In this document: piece after piece, positions 12,725 through 26,700 of the stretch
Numbering within the stretch: the stretch's first letter is position 1
Layout: each line of letters starts with the position of its first letter
From: Litoditis marina
Taxonomy: Eukaryota > Nematoda > Chromadorea > Rhabditida > Rhabditidae
Assembly (NCBI GenBank): GCA_964036275.1
Contig: CAXIWQ010000486.1
Coordinates: forward strand, 62,001 to 126,000
Reading direction: 5' to 3'
DNA length: 64,000 bases
Notes under the pieces: model-generated
What the model saw: the letters and a program-made list of their open reading frames with translations, nothing else
The model's database searches: none
What the model was told of the DNA's origin: nothing
Made by a program: the position numbers and the translations under genes

Positions 12725-13219
12725 AAATTAACGCGGTTATTGACTCTTTGCCGTAAAGCTACAAAAAAAAGTTTATACGGCTATCAAGTATGTTGCTCCC
12801 AGCTACAAAGACCTAACACGACTATATATTCTGTGGCGCACAGCCACAAAAGACGACTTAACGCGGTTATTGACTCTTTGCCTTGCAGCTACAGAAAAAA
12901 ATCATACGGCTATCAAGTCTGTTGCTCCCAGCTACGAAAACCTAATACGACTTTATATTCTGTGGCGCACAGCCACAAAACACAAAATATCGCGGTTATC
13001 GACTTGTTGGCTTGCAGCTACAGAGAAAAGTTCATACGGCTATCAAGTCTGTTGCTCCCAGCTACAAAAACCTGATACGACAATCTATTCTGTGGCGCAC
13101 AGCCACAAAAGACAAATTAACGCGGTTATTGACTCTTTGCCGTGCAGCTACAGGAAAAAGGTTATACGGCTATCAAGTATGTTGCTCCCAGCTACAAAAA
13201 CCTAATACGACTATCTATT

Positions 13220-15571
13220 CTGTGGCGCACAGCCACAAAATACGAATTGACGCGGTTATCGACTCTTTGCCTTGCAGCTACAAAGAATATTTCATACGGC
13301 TATCAAATCTGTTGCTCCCAGCTACAAAAACCTAATACGACAATCTATTCTGTGGCGCACAGCCACAAAAACAAATTATCGCGGTTATCGACTTGTTGGC
13401 TTGCAGCTACAGAGAAAAGTTCATACGGCTATCAAGTCTGTTGCTTCCAGCTACAAAAACCTAATACGACTATATATTCTGTGGCGCACAGCCACAAAAG
13501 ACGAATTAACGCGGTTATTGACTCTTTGCCTCGCAGTTACAGAGAACATTTCATACGGCTATCAAATCTGTTGCTCCCAGCTACAAAAACCTAATACGAC
13601 AATCTATTCTGTGGCGCACAGCCACAAAGACGAATTAACGCGGTTATTGACATTTTGACTTGCAGCTACAAAAAAAAATCATACGGCTATCAAGTCTGTT
13701 GCTCCCAGCTACAAAAACCTAATACGACTATATATTCTGTGGCGCACAGCCACAAAAGACGAATTAACGCGGTTATTGACTCTTTGCCTCGCAGTTACAG
13801 AGAATATTTCATACGGCTATCAAATCTGTTGCTCCCAGATACAAACACCTAATACGACAGTCTATTCTGTGGCGCACAGCCACAAAATACGAATTAACGC
13901 GGTTATCGACTTTTTGGCTTGCAGTTACAGAGAAAAGTTCATACGGCTATCAAATCTGTTGCTCCCAGATACAAACACCTAATACGACAATCTATTCTGT
14001 GGCGCACAGCCACAAAATACGAATTAACGCGGTTATCGACTTTTTGGCTTGCAGTTACAGAGAAAAGTTTATACGGCTATCAAGTCTGTTGCTCCCAGCT
14101 ACAAAAACCTAATACGACTTCATATTCTGTGGCGCACAGCCACAAAAGAAAAATTAACGCGGTTATTGACTCTTTGCCGTAAAGCTACAAAAAAAAGTTT
14201 ATACGGCTATCAAGTATGTTGCTCCCAGCTACAAAGACCTAACACGACTATATATTCTGTGGCGCACAGCCACAAAAGACGACTTAACGCGGTTATTGAC
14301 TCTTTGCCTTGCAGCTACAGAAAAAAGTTCATACGGCTATCAAGTCTGTTGCTCCCAGATACAAAAACCTAAGACGACTGTATATTCTGTGGCGCACAGC
14401 CACAAAATACGAATTGACGCGGTTATCGACTCTTTGCCTTGCAGCTACAAAGAATATTTCATACGGCTATCAAATCTGTTGCTCCCAGCTACAAAAACCT
14501 AATACGACAATCTATTCTGTGGCGCACAGCCACAAAAACAAATTATCGCGGTTATCGACTTGTTGGCTTGCAGCTACAGAGAAAAGTTCATACGGCTATC
14601 AAGTCTGTTGCTTCCAGCTACAAAAACCTAATACGACTATATATTCTGTGGCGCACAGCCACAAAAGACGAATTAACGCGGTTATTGACTCTTTGCCTCG
14701 CAGTTACAGAGAACATTTCATACGGCTATCAAATCTGTTGCTCCCAGCTACAAAAACCTAATACGACAATCTATTCTGTGGCGCACAGCCACAAAGACGA
14801 ATTAACGCGGTTATTGACATTTTGACTTGCAGCTACAAAAAAAAATCATACGGCTATCAAGTCTGTTGCTCCCAGCTACAAAAACCTAATACGACTATAT
14901 ATTCTGTGGCGCACAGCCACAAAAGACGAATTAACGCGGTTATTGACTCTTTGCCTCGCAGTTACAGAGAATATTTCATACGGCTATCAAATCTGTTGCT
15001 CCCAGATACAAACACCTAATACGACAGTCTATTCTGTGGCGCACAGCCACAAAATACGAATTAACGCGGTTATCGACTTTTTGGCTTGCAGTTACAGAGA
15101 AAAGTTCATACGGCTATCAAATCTGTTGCTCCCAGATACAAACACCTAATACGAAAATCTATTCTGTGGCGCACAGCCACAAAATACGAATTAACGCGGT
15201 TATCGACTTTTTGGCTTGCAGTTACAGAGAAAAGTTTATACGGCTATCAAGTCTGTTGCTCCCAGCTACAAAAACCTAATACGACTTCATATTCTGTGGC
15301 GCACAGCCACAAAAGAAAAATTAACGCGGTTATTGACTCTTTGCCGTAAAGCTACAAAAAAAAGTTTATACGGCTATCAAGTATGTTGCTCCCAGCTACA
15401 AAGACCTAACACGACTATATATTCTGTGGCGCACAGCCACAAAAGACGACTTAACGCGGTTATTGACTCTTTGCCTTGCAGCTACAGAAAAAAGTTCATA
15501 CGGCTATCAAGTCTGTTGCTCCAGATACAAAAACCTAAGACGACTGTATATTCTGTGGCGCACAGCCACAA
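13220..15571 (+). repeat. 9-monomer tandem duplication (1,167 bp)
   Basis: About 13,220-14,405 matches about 14,387-15,571 at an offset of 1,167 bp. Both contain, in order, the short CACAAAAACAAATT unit, GACATTTTGACTTGC, two CCCAGATACAAACACC units and the GTAAAGCTAC unit. Minor differences include ACGAAAATC near 15,153 against ACGACAATC, and loss of one C in TTGCTCCAGATAC near 15,518. Confidence 0.82.
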
Positions 15572-17329
15572 AAGACGACTTAACGCGGTTATTGACTCTT
15601 TGCCTTGCAGCTACAGAAAAAAGTTCATACGGCTATCAAGTCTGTTGCTCCCAGCTACAAAAACCTAATACGACAATCTATTTTGTGGCGCACATCCACC
15701 AAATACAAATTAACGCGGTTATTGACTCTTTGCCTTGCACCTACAGAAGAAAAAAATCATACGGCTATCAAGTCTGTTGCTCCCAACTACAAAAACCTAA
15801 TACGACTTTATATTCTGTGGCGCACAACCACAAAAGACAAATTAACGCGGTTATTGACTCTTTGCCTTGCAGCTACAGAAAAAAAATCATACGGCTATCA
15901 AGTCTGTTGCTCCAGCTACGAAAACCTAATACGACTTTATATTCTGTGGCGCACAGCCACAAAACACGAAATATCGCGGTTATCGACTTGTTGGCTTGCA
16001 GCTACAGAGCAAAGTTCATACGGCTATCAAGTCTGTTGCTCCCAGCTACAAAAACCTGATACGACAATCTATTCTGTGGCGCACAGCCACAAAAGACAAA
16101 TTAACGCGGTTATTGACTCTTTGCCTTGCAGCTACAGAAAAAAATCATACGGCTATCAAGTCCTGTTGCTCCCAGCTACGAAAACCTAATACGACTTTAT
16201 ATTCTGTGGCGCACAGCCACAAAAGACAAATTAACGCGGTTATTGACTCTTTGCCTTGCAGCTACAGAAAAAAATCATACGGCTATCAAGTCTGTTGCTC
16301 CCAGCTACGAAAACCTAATACGACTTTATATTCTGTGGCGCACAGCCACAAAACACAAAATATCGCGGTTATCGACTTGTTGGCTTGCAGCTACAGAGAA
16401 AAGTTCATACGGCTATCAAGTCTGTTGCTCCCAGCTACAAAAACCTGATACGACAATCTATTCTGTGGCGCACAGCCACAAAAGACAAATTAACGCGGTT
16501 ATTACCTCTTTGCCTTGCAGCTACAGAAAAAAGTTCATACGGCTATCAAGTCTGTTGCTCCCAGCTACGAAAACCTAATACGACTTTATATTCTGTGGCG
16601 CACAGCCACAAAAGACAAATTAACGCGGTTATTGACTCTTTGCCGTGCAGCTACAGGAAAAAGGTTATACGGCTATCAAGTATGTTGCTCCCAGCTACAA
16701 AAACATAATACGACTATCTATTCTGTGGCGCACAGCCACAAAATACGAATTGACGCGGTTATCGACTCTTTGCCTTGCAGCTACAGAAAATATTCCATAC
16801 GGCTATCAAATCTGTTGCTCCCAGCTACAAAAACCTAATACGACAATATATTCTGTGGCGCACAGCCACAAAAACAAATTATCGCGGTTATCGACTTGTT
16901 GGCTTGCAGCTACAGAGAGAAGTTCATACGGCTATCAAGTCTGTTGCTTCCAGCTACAAAAACCTAATACGACTATATATTCTGTGGCGCACAGCCACAA
17001 AAGACGAATTAACGCGGTTATTGACTCTTTGCCTCGCAGTTACAGAGAACATTTCATACGGCTATCAAATCTGTTGCTCCCAGCTACAAAAACCTAATAC
17101 GACAATCTATTCTGTGGCGCACAGCCACAAAGACGATTTAACGCGGTTATTGACATTTTGACTTGCAGCTACAAAAAAAATCATACGGCTATCAAGTCTG
17201 TTGCTCCCAGCTACAAAAACCTAATACGACTATATATTCTGTGGCGCACAGCCACAAAAGACGAATTAACGCGGTTATTGACTCTTTGCCTCGCAGTTAC
17301 AGAGAATATTTCATACGGCTATCAAATCT

Positions 17330-20300
17330 GTTGCTCCCAGATACAAACACCTAATACGACAATCTATTCTGTGGCGCACAGCCACAAAATACGAATTAAC
17401 GCGGTTATCGACTTTTGGCTTGCAGTTACAGAGAAAAGTTCATACGGCTATCAAATCTGTTGCTCCCAGATACAAACACCTAATACGACAATCTATTCTG
17501 TGGCGCACAGCCACAAAATACGAATTAACGCGGTTATCGACTTTTTGGCTTGCAGTTACAGAGAAAAGTTTATACGGCTATCAAGTCTGTTGCTCCCAGC
17601 TACAAAAACCTAATACGACTTCATATTCTGTGGCGCACAGCCACAAAAGACAAATTAACGCGGTTATTGACTCTTTGCCGTAAAGCTACAAAAAAAAGTT
17701 TATACGGCTATCAAGTATGTTGCTCCCAGCTACAAAGACCTAACACGACTATATATTCTGTGGCGCACAGCCACAAAAGACGACTTAACGCGGTTATTGA
17801 CTCTTTGCCTTGCAGCTACAGAAAAAAATCATACGGCTATCAAGTCTGTTGCTCCCAGCAACGAAAACCTAATACGACTTTATATTCTGTGGCGCACAGC
17901 ACAAAACACAAAATATCGCGGTTATCGACTTGTTGGCTTGCAGCTACAGAGAAAAGTTCATACGGCTATCAAGTCTGTTGCTCCCAGCTACAAAAACCTG
18001 ATACGACAATCTATTCTGTGGCGCACAGCCACAAAAGACAAATTAACGCGGTTATTACCTCTTTGCCTTGCAGCTACAGAAAAAAGTTCATACGGCTATC
18101 AAGTCTGTTGCTCCCAGCTACGAAAACCTAATACGACTTTATATTCTGTGGCGCACAGCCACAAAAGACAAATTAACGCGGTTATTGACTCTTTGCCATG
18201 CAGCTACAGGAAAAAGGTTATACGGCTATCAAGTATGTTGCTCCCAGCTACAAAAACCTAATACGACTATCTATTCTGTGGCGCACAGCCACAAAATACG
18301 AATTGACGCGGTTATCGACTCTTTGCCTTGCAGCTACAAAGAATATTTCATACGGCTATCAAATCTGTTGCTCCCAGCTACAAAAACCTAATACGACAAT
18401 CTATTCTGTGGCGCACAGCCACAAAAACAAATTATCGCGGTTATCGACTTGTTGGCTTGCAGCTACAGAGAAAAGTTCATACGGCTATCAAGTCTGTTGC
18501 TTCCAGCTACAAAAACCTAATACGACTATATATTCTGTGGCGCACAGCCACAAAAGACGAATTAACGCGGTTATTGACTCTTTGCCTCGCAGTTACAGAG
18601 AACATTTCATACGGCTATCAAATCTGTTGCTCCCAGCTACAAAAACCTAATACGACAATCTATTCTGTGGCGCACAGCCACAAAGACGAATTAACGCGGT
18701 TATTGACATTTTGACTTGCAGTTACAAAAAAAAATCATACGGCTATCAAGTCTGTTGCTCCCAGCTACAAAAACCTAATACGACTATATATTCTGTGGCG
18801 CACAGCCACAAAAGACGAATTAACGCGGTTATTGACTCTTTGCCTCGCAGTTACAAAGAATATTTCATACGGCTATCAAATCTGTTGCTCCCAGATACAA
18901 ACACCTAATACGACAATCTATTCTGTGGCGCACAGCCACAAAATACGAATTAACGCGGTTATCGACTTTTTGGCTTGCAGTTACAGAGAAAAGTTCATAC
19001 GGCTATCAAATCTGTTGCTCCCAGATACAAACACCTAATACGACAATCTATTCTGTGGCGCACAGCCACAAAATACGAATTAACGCGGTTATCGACTTTT
19101 TGGCTTGCAGTTACAGAGAAAAGTTTATACGGCTATCAAGTCTGTTGCTCCCAGCTACAAAAACCTAATACGACTTCATATTCTGTGGCGCACAGCCACA
19201 AAAGACAAATTAACGCGGTTATTGACTCTTTGCCGTAAAGCTACAAAAAAAAGTTTATACGGCTATCAAGTATGTTGCTCCCAGCTACAAAGACCTAACA
19301 CGACTATATATTCTGTGGCGCACAGCCACAAAAGACGACTTAACGCGGTTATTGACTCTTTGCCTTGCAGCTACAGAAAAAAGTTCATACGGCTATCAAG
19401 TCTGTTGCTCCCAGATACAAAAACCTAAGACGACTGTATATTCTGTGGCGCACAGCCACAAAAGACGACTTAACGCGGTTATTGACTCTTTGCCTTGCAG
19501 CTACAGAAAAAAGTTCATACGGCTATCAAGTCTGTTGCTCCCAGCTACAAAAACCTAATACGACAATCTATTTTGTGGCGCACATCCACCAAATACAAAT
19601 TAACGCGGTTATTGACTCTTTGCCTTGCACCTACAGAAGAAAAAAATCATACGGCTATCAAGTCTGTTGCTCCCAACTACAAAAACCTAATACGACTTTA
19701 TATTCTGTGGCGCACAACCACAAAAGACAAATTAACGCGGTTATTGACTCTTTGCCTTGCAGCTACAGAAAAAAGTTTATACGGCTATCAAGTCTGTTGC
19801 TCCCAGCTACAAAAACCTAATACGATTATCTATTCTGTGGCGCACAGCCACGAAATACGAATTAACGCGGTTATCGACTCTTCGGCTTGCAGTTACAGAA
19901 AAAAAAAACTCATACGGCAATCAAGTCTGTTGCTCCCAACTACAAAAACCTAATACAACTATCTTTTCTGTGGCACACAGCCACAAAATACGAATTAACG
20001 CGGTTATTGACTCTTTGCCTTGCAGCTACAGAAAAAAGTTTATACGGCTATCAAGTATGTTGCTCCAGCTAGAAAAACCTAATACGACTTTATATTCTGT
20101 GGCGCACAGCCACAAAAGACAAATTAACGCGGTTATTGACTCTTTGCCGTGCAGCTACAGGAAAAAGGTTATACGGCTATCAAGTATGTTGCTCCCAGAT
20201 ACAAACACCTAATACGACAATCTATTCTGTGGCGCACAGCCACAAAATACGAATTAACGCGGTTATCGACTTTTTGGCTTGCAGTTACAGAGAAAAGTTC

Positions 20301-22080
20301 ATACGGCTATCAAATCTGTTGCTCCCAGATACAAACACCTAATACGACAATCTATTCTGTGGCGCACAGCCACAAAATACGAATTAACGCGGTTATCGAC
20401 TTTTTGGCTTGCAGTTACAGAGAAAAGTTTATACGGCTATCAAGTCTGTTGCTCCCAGCTACAAAAACCTAATACGACTTCATATTCTGTGGCGCACAGC
20501 CACAAAAGACAAATTAACGCGGTTATTGACTCTTTGCCGTAAAGCTACAAAAAAAAGTTTATACGGCTATCAAGTATGTTGCTCCAGCTACAAAGACCTA
20601 ACACGACTATATATTCTGTGGCGCACAGCCACAAAAGACGACTTAACGCGGTTATTGACTCTTTGCCTTGCAGCTACAGAAAAAAATCATACGGCTATCA
20701 AGTCTGTTGCTCCCAGCAACGAAAACCTAATACGACTTTATATTCTGTGGCGCACAGCCACAAAACACAAAATATCGCGGTTATCGACTTGTTGGCTTGC
20801 AGCTACAGAGAAAAGTTCATACGGCTATCAAGTCTGTTGCTCCCAGCTACAAAAACCTGATACGACAATCTATTCTGTGGCGCACAGCCACAAAAGACAA
20901 ATTAACGCGGTTATTACCTCTTTGCCTTGCAGCTACAGAAAAAAGTTCATACGGCTATCAAGTCTGTTGCTCCCAGCTACGAAAACCTAATACGACTTTA
21001 TATTCTGTGGCGCACAGCCACAAAAGACAAATTAACGCGGTTATTGACTCTTTGCCGTGCAGCTACAGGAAAAAGGTTATACGGCTATCAAGTATGTTGC
21101 TCCCAGCTACAAAAACCTAATACGACTATCTATTCTGTGGCGCACAGCCACAAAATACGAATTGACGCGGTTATCGACTCTTTGCCTTGCAGCTACAAAG
21201 AATATTTCATACGGCTATCAAATCTGTTGCTCCCAGCTACAAAAACCTAATACGACAATCTATTCTGTGGCGCACAGCCACAAAAACAAATTATCGCGGT
21301 TATCGACTTGTTGGCTTGCAGCTACAGAGAAAAGTTCATACGGCTATCAAGTCTGTTGCTTCCAGCTACAAAAACCTAATACGACTATATATCCTGTGGC
21401 GCACAGCCACAAAAGACGAATTAACGCGGTTATTGACTCTTTGCCTCGCAGTTACAGAGAACATTTCATACGGCTATCAAATCTGTTGCTCCCAGCTACA
21501 AAAACCTAATACGACAATCTATTCTGTGGCGCACAGCCACAAAGACGAATTAACGCGGTTATTGACATTTTGACTTGCAGTTACAAAAAAAAATCATACG
21601 GCTATCAAGTCTGTTGCTCCCAGCTACAAAAACCTAATACGACTATATATTCTGTGGCGCACAGCCACAAAAGACGAATTAACGCGGTTATTGACTCTTT
21701 GCCTCGCAGTTACAAAGAATATTTCATACGGCTATCAAATCTGTTGCTCCCAGATACAAACACCTAATACGACAATCTATTCTGTGGCGCACAGCCACAA
21801 AATACGAATTAACGCGGTTATCGACTTTTTGGCTTGCAGTTACAGAGAAAAGTTCATACGGCTATCAAATCTGTTGCTCCCAGATACAAACACCTAATAC
21901 GACAATCTATTCTGTGGCGCACAGCCACAAAATACGAATTAACGCGGTTATCGACTTTTTGGCTTGCAGTTACAGAGAAAAGTTTATACGGCTATCAAGT
22001 CTGTTGCTCCCAGCTACAAAAACCTAATACGACTTCATATTCTGTGGCGCACAGCCACAAAAGACAAATTAACGCGGTTA
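17330..22080 (+). repeat. 22-monomer duplication (2,859-bp offset)
   Basis: About 17,330-19,221 matches about 20,190-22,080. The copies share the GTAAAGCTAC unit, CCCAGCAACGAAAACC and the GACATTTTGACTTGCAGTTAC unit. Differences include loss of one T in CGACTTTTGG near 17,411, loss of a C near 17,900 in copy 1, and loss of a C in TTGCTCCAGC near 20,583 in copy 2. The material between the copies belongs to the neighbouring 28-monomer duplication. Confidence 0.78.
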
Positions 22081-23758
22081 TCGACTTGTTGGCTTGCAGC
22101 TACAGAGAAAAGTTCATACGGCTATCAAGTCTGTTGCTTCCAGCTACAAAAACCTAATACGACTATATATTCTGTGGCGCACAGCCACAAAAGACGAATT
22201 AACGCGGTTATTGACTCTTTGCCTCGCAGTTACAGAGAACATTTCATACGGCTATCAAATCTGTTGCTCCCAGATACAAAAACCTAAGACGACTGTATAT
22301 TCTGTGGCGCACAGCCACAAAGACGAATTAACGCGGTTATTGACATTTTGACTTGCAGTTACAAAAAAAAATCATACGGCTATCAAGTCTGTTGCTCCCA
22401 GCTACAAAAACCTAATACGACTATATATTCTGTGGCGCACAGCCACAAAAGACGAATTAACGCGGTTATTGACTCTTTGCCTCGCAGTTACAAAGAATAT
22501 TTCATACGGCTATCAAATCTGTTGCTCCCAGATACAAACACCTAATACGACAATCTATTCTGTGGCGCACAGCCACAAAATACGAATTAACGCGGTTATC
22601 GACTTTTTGGCTTGCAGTTACAGAGAAAAGTTCATACGGCTATCAAATCTGTTGCTCCCAGATACAAACACCTAATACGACAATCTATTCTGTGGCGCAC
22701 AGCCACAAAATACGAATTAACGCGGTTATCGACTTTTTGGCTTGCAGTTACAGAGAAAAGTTTATACGGCTATCAAGTCTGTTGCTCCCAGCTACAAAAA
22801 CCTAATACGACTTCATATTCTGTGGCGCACAGCCACAAAAGACAAATTAACGCGGTTATTGACTCTTTGCCGTAAAGCTACAAAAAAAAGTTTATACGGC
22901 TATCAAGTATGTTGCTCCCAGCTACAAAGACCTAACACGACTATATATTCTGTGGCGCACAGCCACAAAAGACGACTTAACGCGGTTATTGACTCTTTGC
23001 CTTGCAGCTACAGAAAAAAGTTCATACGGCTATCAAGTCTGTTGCTCCCAGATACAAAAACCTAAGACGACTGTATATTCTGTGGCGCACAGCCACAAAA
23101 GACGACTTAACGCGGTTATTGACTCTTTGCCTTGCAGCTACAGAAAAAAGTTCATACGGCTATCAAGTCTGTTGCTCCCAGCTACAAAAACCTAATACGA
23201 CAATCTATTTTGTGGCGCACATCCACCAAATACAAATTAACGCGGTTATTGACTCTTTGCCTTGCACCTACAGAAGAAAAAAATCATACGGCTATCAAGT
23301 CTGTTGCTCCCAACTACAAAAACCTAATACGACTTTATATTCTGTGGCGCACAACCACAAAAGACAAATTAACGCGGTTATTGACTCTTTGCCTTGCAGC
23401 TACAGAAAAAAGTTTATACGGCTATCAAGTCTGTTGCTCCCAGCTACAAAAACCTAATACGATTATCTATTCTGTGGCGCACAGCCACGAAATACGAATT
23501 AACGCGGTTATCGACTCTTCGGCTTGCAGTTACAGAAAAAAAAACTCATACGGCAATCAAGTCTGTTGCTCCCAACTACAAAAACCTAATACAACTATCT
23601 TTTCTGTGGCACACAGCCACAAAATACGAATTAACGCGGTTATTGACTCTTTGCCTTGCAGCTACAGAAAAAAGTTTATACGGCTATCAAGTATGTTGCT
23701 CCCAGCTAGAAAAACCTAATACGACTTTATATTCTGTGGCGCACAGCCACAAAAGACA
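18680..23758 (+). repeat. 28-monomer duplication (3,637-bp offset)
   Basis: About 18,680-20,120 matches about 22,317-23,758. Both carry the CACATCCACC unit (near 19,580 and 23,220), the CACAACCAC unit, the CTTCGGCTTGC unit followed by a long A-run, and the stem-preserving loop variant GTGGCACACAGCCAC. It overlaps the 22-monomer duplication, showing successive exchanges in the same stretch. Confidence 0.78.
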
Positions 23759-26700
23759 AAGTAACGCGGTTATTGACTCTTTGCCGTGCAGCTACAGGAA
23801 AAAGGTTATACGGCTATCAAGTATGTTGCTCCCAGCTACAAAAACCTAATACGACTATCTATTCTGTGGCGCACAGCCACAAAATACGAATTGACGCGGT
23901 TATCGACTCTTTGCCTTGCAGCTACAGAGAATATTTCATACGGCTATCAAATCTGTTGCTCCCAGCTACAAAAACCTAATACGACAATCTATTATGTGGC
24001 GCACAGCCACAAAAACAAATTATCGCGGTTATCGACTTGTTGGCTTGCAGCTACAGAGAAAAGTTCATACGGCTATCAAGTCTGTTGCTTCCAGCTACAA
24101 AAACCTAATACGACTATATATTCTGTGGCGCACAGCCACAAAAGACGAATTAACGCGGTTATTGACTCTTTGCCTCGCAGTTACAGAGAACATTTCATAC
24201 GGCTATCAAATCTGTTGCTCCCAGCTACAAAAACCTAATACGACAATCTATTCTGTGGCGCACAGCCACAAAGACGAATTAACGCGGTTATTGACATTTT
24301 GACTTGCAGCTACAAAAAAAAATCATACGGCTATCAAGTCTGTTGCTCCCAGCTACAAAGACCTAACACGACTATATATTCTGTGGCGCACAGCCACAAA
24401 AGACGACTTAACGCGGTTATTGACTCTTTGCCTTGCAGTTACAGAGAAAAGTTCATACGGCTATCAAATCTGTTGCTCCCAGCTACAAAAACCTAATACG
24501 ACAATCTATTCTGTGGCGCACAGCCACAAAGACAAATTGACGCGGTTATCGACTCTTTGCCTTGCAGCTACAGAGAATATTTCATACGGCTATCAAATCT
24601 GTTGCTCCCAGCTACAAACACCTAATACGACAATCTATTCTGTGGCGCACAGCCACAAAATACGAATTAACGCGGTTATCGACTTTTTGGCTTGCAGTTA
24701 CAGAGAAAAGTTCATACGGCTATCAAATCTGTTGCTCCCAGATACAAACACCTAATACGACAATCTATTCTGTGGCGCACAGCCACAAAATACGAATTAA
24801 CGCGGTTATCGACTTTTTGGCTTGCAGTTACAGAGAAAAGTTTATACGGCTATCAAGTCTGTTGCTCCCAGCTACAAAAACCTAATACGACTTCATATTC
24901 TGTGGCGCACAGCCACAAAAGACAAATTAACGCGGTTATTGACTCTTTGCCGTAAAGCTACAAAAAAAAAATTTATACGGCTATCAAGTATGTTGCTCCC
25001 AGCTACAAAGACCTAACACGACTATATATTCTGTGGCGCACAGCCACAAAAGACGACTTAACGCGGTTATTGACTCTTTGCCTTGCAGCTACAGAAAAAA
25101 GTTCATACGGCTATCAAGTCTGTTGCTCCCAGATACAAAAACCTAAGACGACTGTATATTCTGTGGCGCACAGCCACAAAAGACGACTTAACGCGGTTAT
25201 TGACTCTTTGCCTTGCAGCTACAGAAAAAAGTTCATACGGCTATCAAGTCTGTTGCTCCCAGCTACAAAAACCTAATACGACAATCTATTTTGTGGCGCA
25301 CATCCACCAAATACAAATTAACGCGGTTATTGACTCTTTGCCTTGCACCTACAGAAGAAAAAAATCATACGGCTATCAAGTCTGTTGCTCCCAACTACAA
25401 AAACCTAATACGACTTTATATTCTGTGGCGCACAACCACAAAAGACAAATTAACGCGGTTATTGACTCTTTGCCTTGCAGCTACAGAAAAAAGTTTATAC
25501 GGCTATCAAGTATGTTGCTCCCAGCTACAAAATCCTAATACGATTATCTATTCTGTGGCGCACAGCCACGAAATACGAATTAACGCGGTTATCGACTCTT
25601 CGGCTTGCAGTTACAGAAAAAAAACTCATACGGCAATCAAGTCTGTTGCTCCCAACTACAAAAACCTAATACAACTATCTTTTCTGTGGCACACAGCCAC
25701 AAAATACGAATTAACGCGGTTATTGACTCTTTGCCTTGCAGCTACAGAAAAAAGTTTATACGGCTATCAAGTATGTTGCTCCCAGCTAGAAAAACCTAAT
25801 ACGACTTTATATTCTGTGGCGCACAGCCACAAAAGACAAATTAACGCGGTTATTGACTCTTTGCCGTGCAGCTACAGGAAAAAGGTTATACGGCTATCAA
25901 GTATGTTGCTCCCAGCTACAAAAACCTAATACGACTATCTATTCTGTGGCGCACAGCCACAAAATACGAATTGACGCGGTTATCGACTCTTTGCCTTGCA
26001 GCTACAGAGAATATTTCATACGGCTATCAAATCTGTTGCTCCCAGCTACAAAAACCTAATACGACAATCTATTCTGTGGCGCACAGCCACAAAAACAAAT
26101 TATCGCGGTTATCGACTTGTTGGCTTGCAGCTACATAGAAAAGTTCATACGGCTATCAAGTCTGTTGCTTCCAGCTACAAAAACCTAATACGACTATATA
26201 TTCTGTGGCGCACAGCCACAAAAGACGAATTAACGCGGTTATTGACTCTTTGCCTCGCAGTTACAGAGAACATTTCATACGGCTATCAAATCTGTTGCTC
26301 CCAGCTACAAAAACCTAATACGACAATCTATTCTGTGGCGCACAGCCACAAAGACGAATTAACGCGGTTATTGACATTTTGACTTGCAGCTACAAAAAAA
26401 AATCATACGGCTATCAAGTCTGTTGCTCCCAGCTACAAAAACCTAATACGACTATATATTCTGTGGCGCACAGCCACAAAAGACGAATTAACGCGGTTAT
26501 TGACTCTTTGCCTCGCAGTTACAGAGAATATTTCATACGGCTATCAAATCTGTTGCTCCCAGATACAAACACCTAATACGACAATCTATTCTGTGGCGCA
26601 CAGCCACAAAATACGAATTAACGCGGTTATCGACTTTTTGGCTTGCAGTTACAGAGAAAAGTTCATACGGCTATCAAATCTGTTGCTCCCAGATACAAAC

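Larger units (their letters stand above)
5343..12752 (+). repeat. Domain 2: highly regular, homogenised monomers
   Basis: From the unit start at 5,343 to the one at 12,883, 58 consecutive intervals are exactly 130 bp, in contrast to the frequent 1-bp changes on either side. Most units are the TCGCAGTTACAGAGAATATTTC or ...TTCC type, with interspersed GTGCAGCTACAGG and CGACTTGTTGG units. Two layers of higher-order repetition overlap here (8 monomers, and a block displaced by 34 monomers). The regularity suggests recent homogenisation. Confidence 0.85.
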
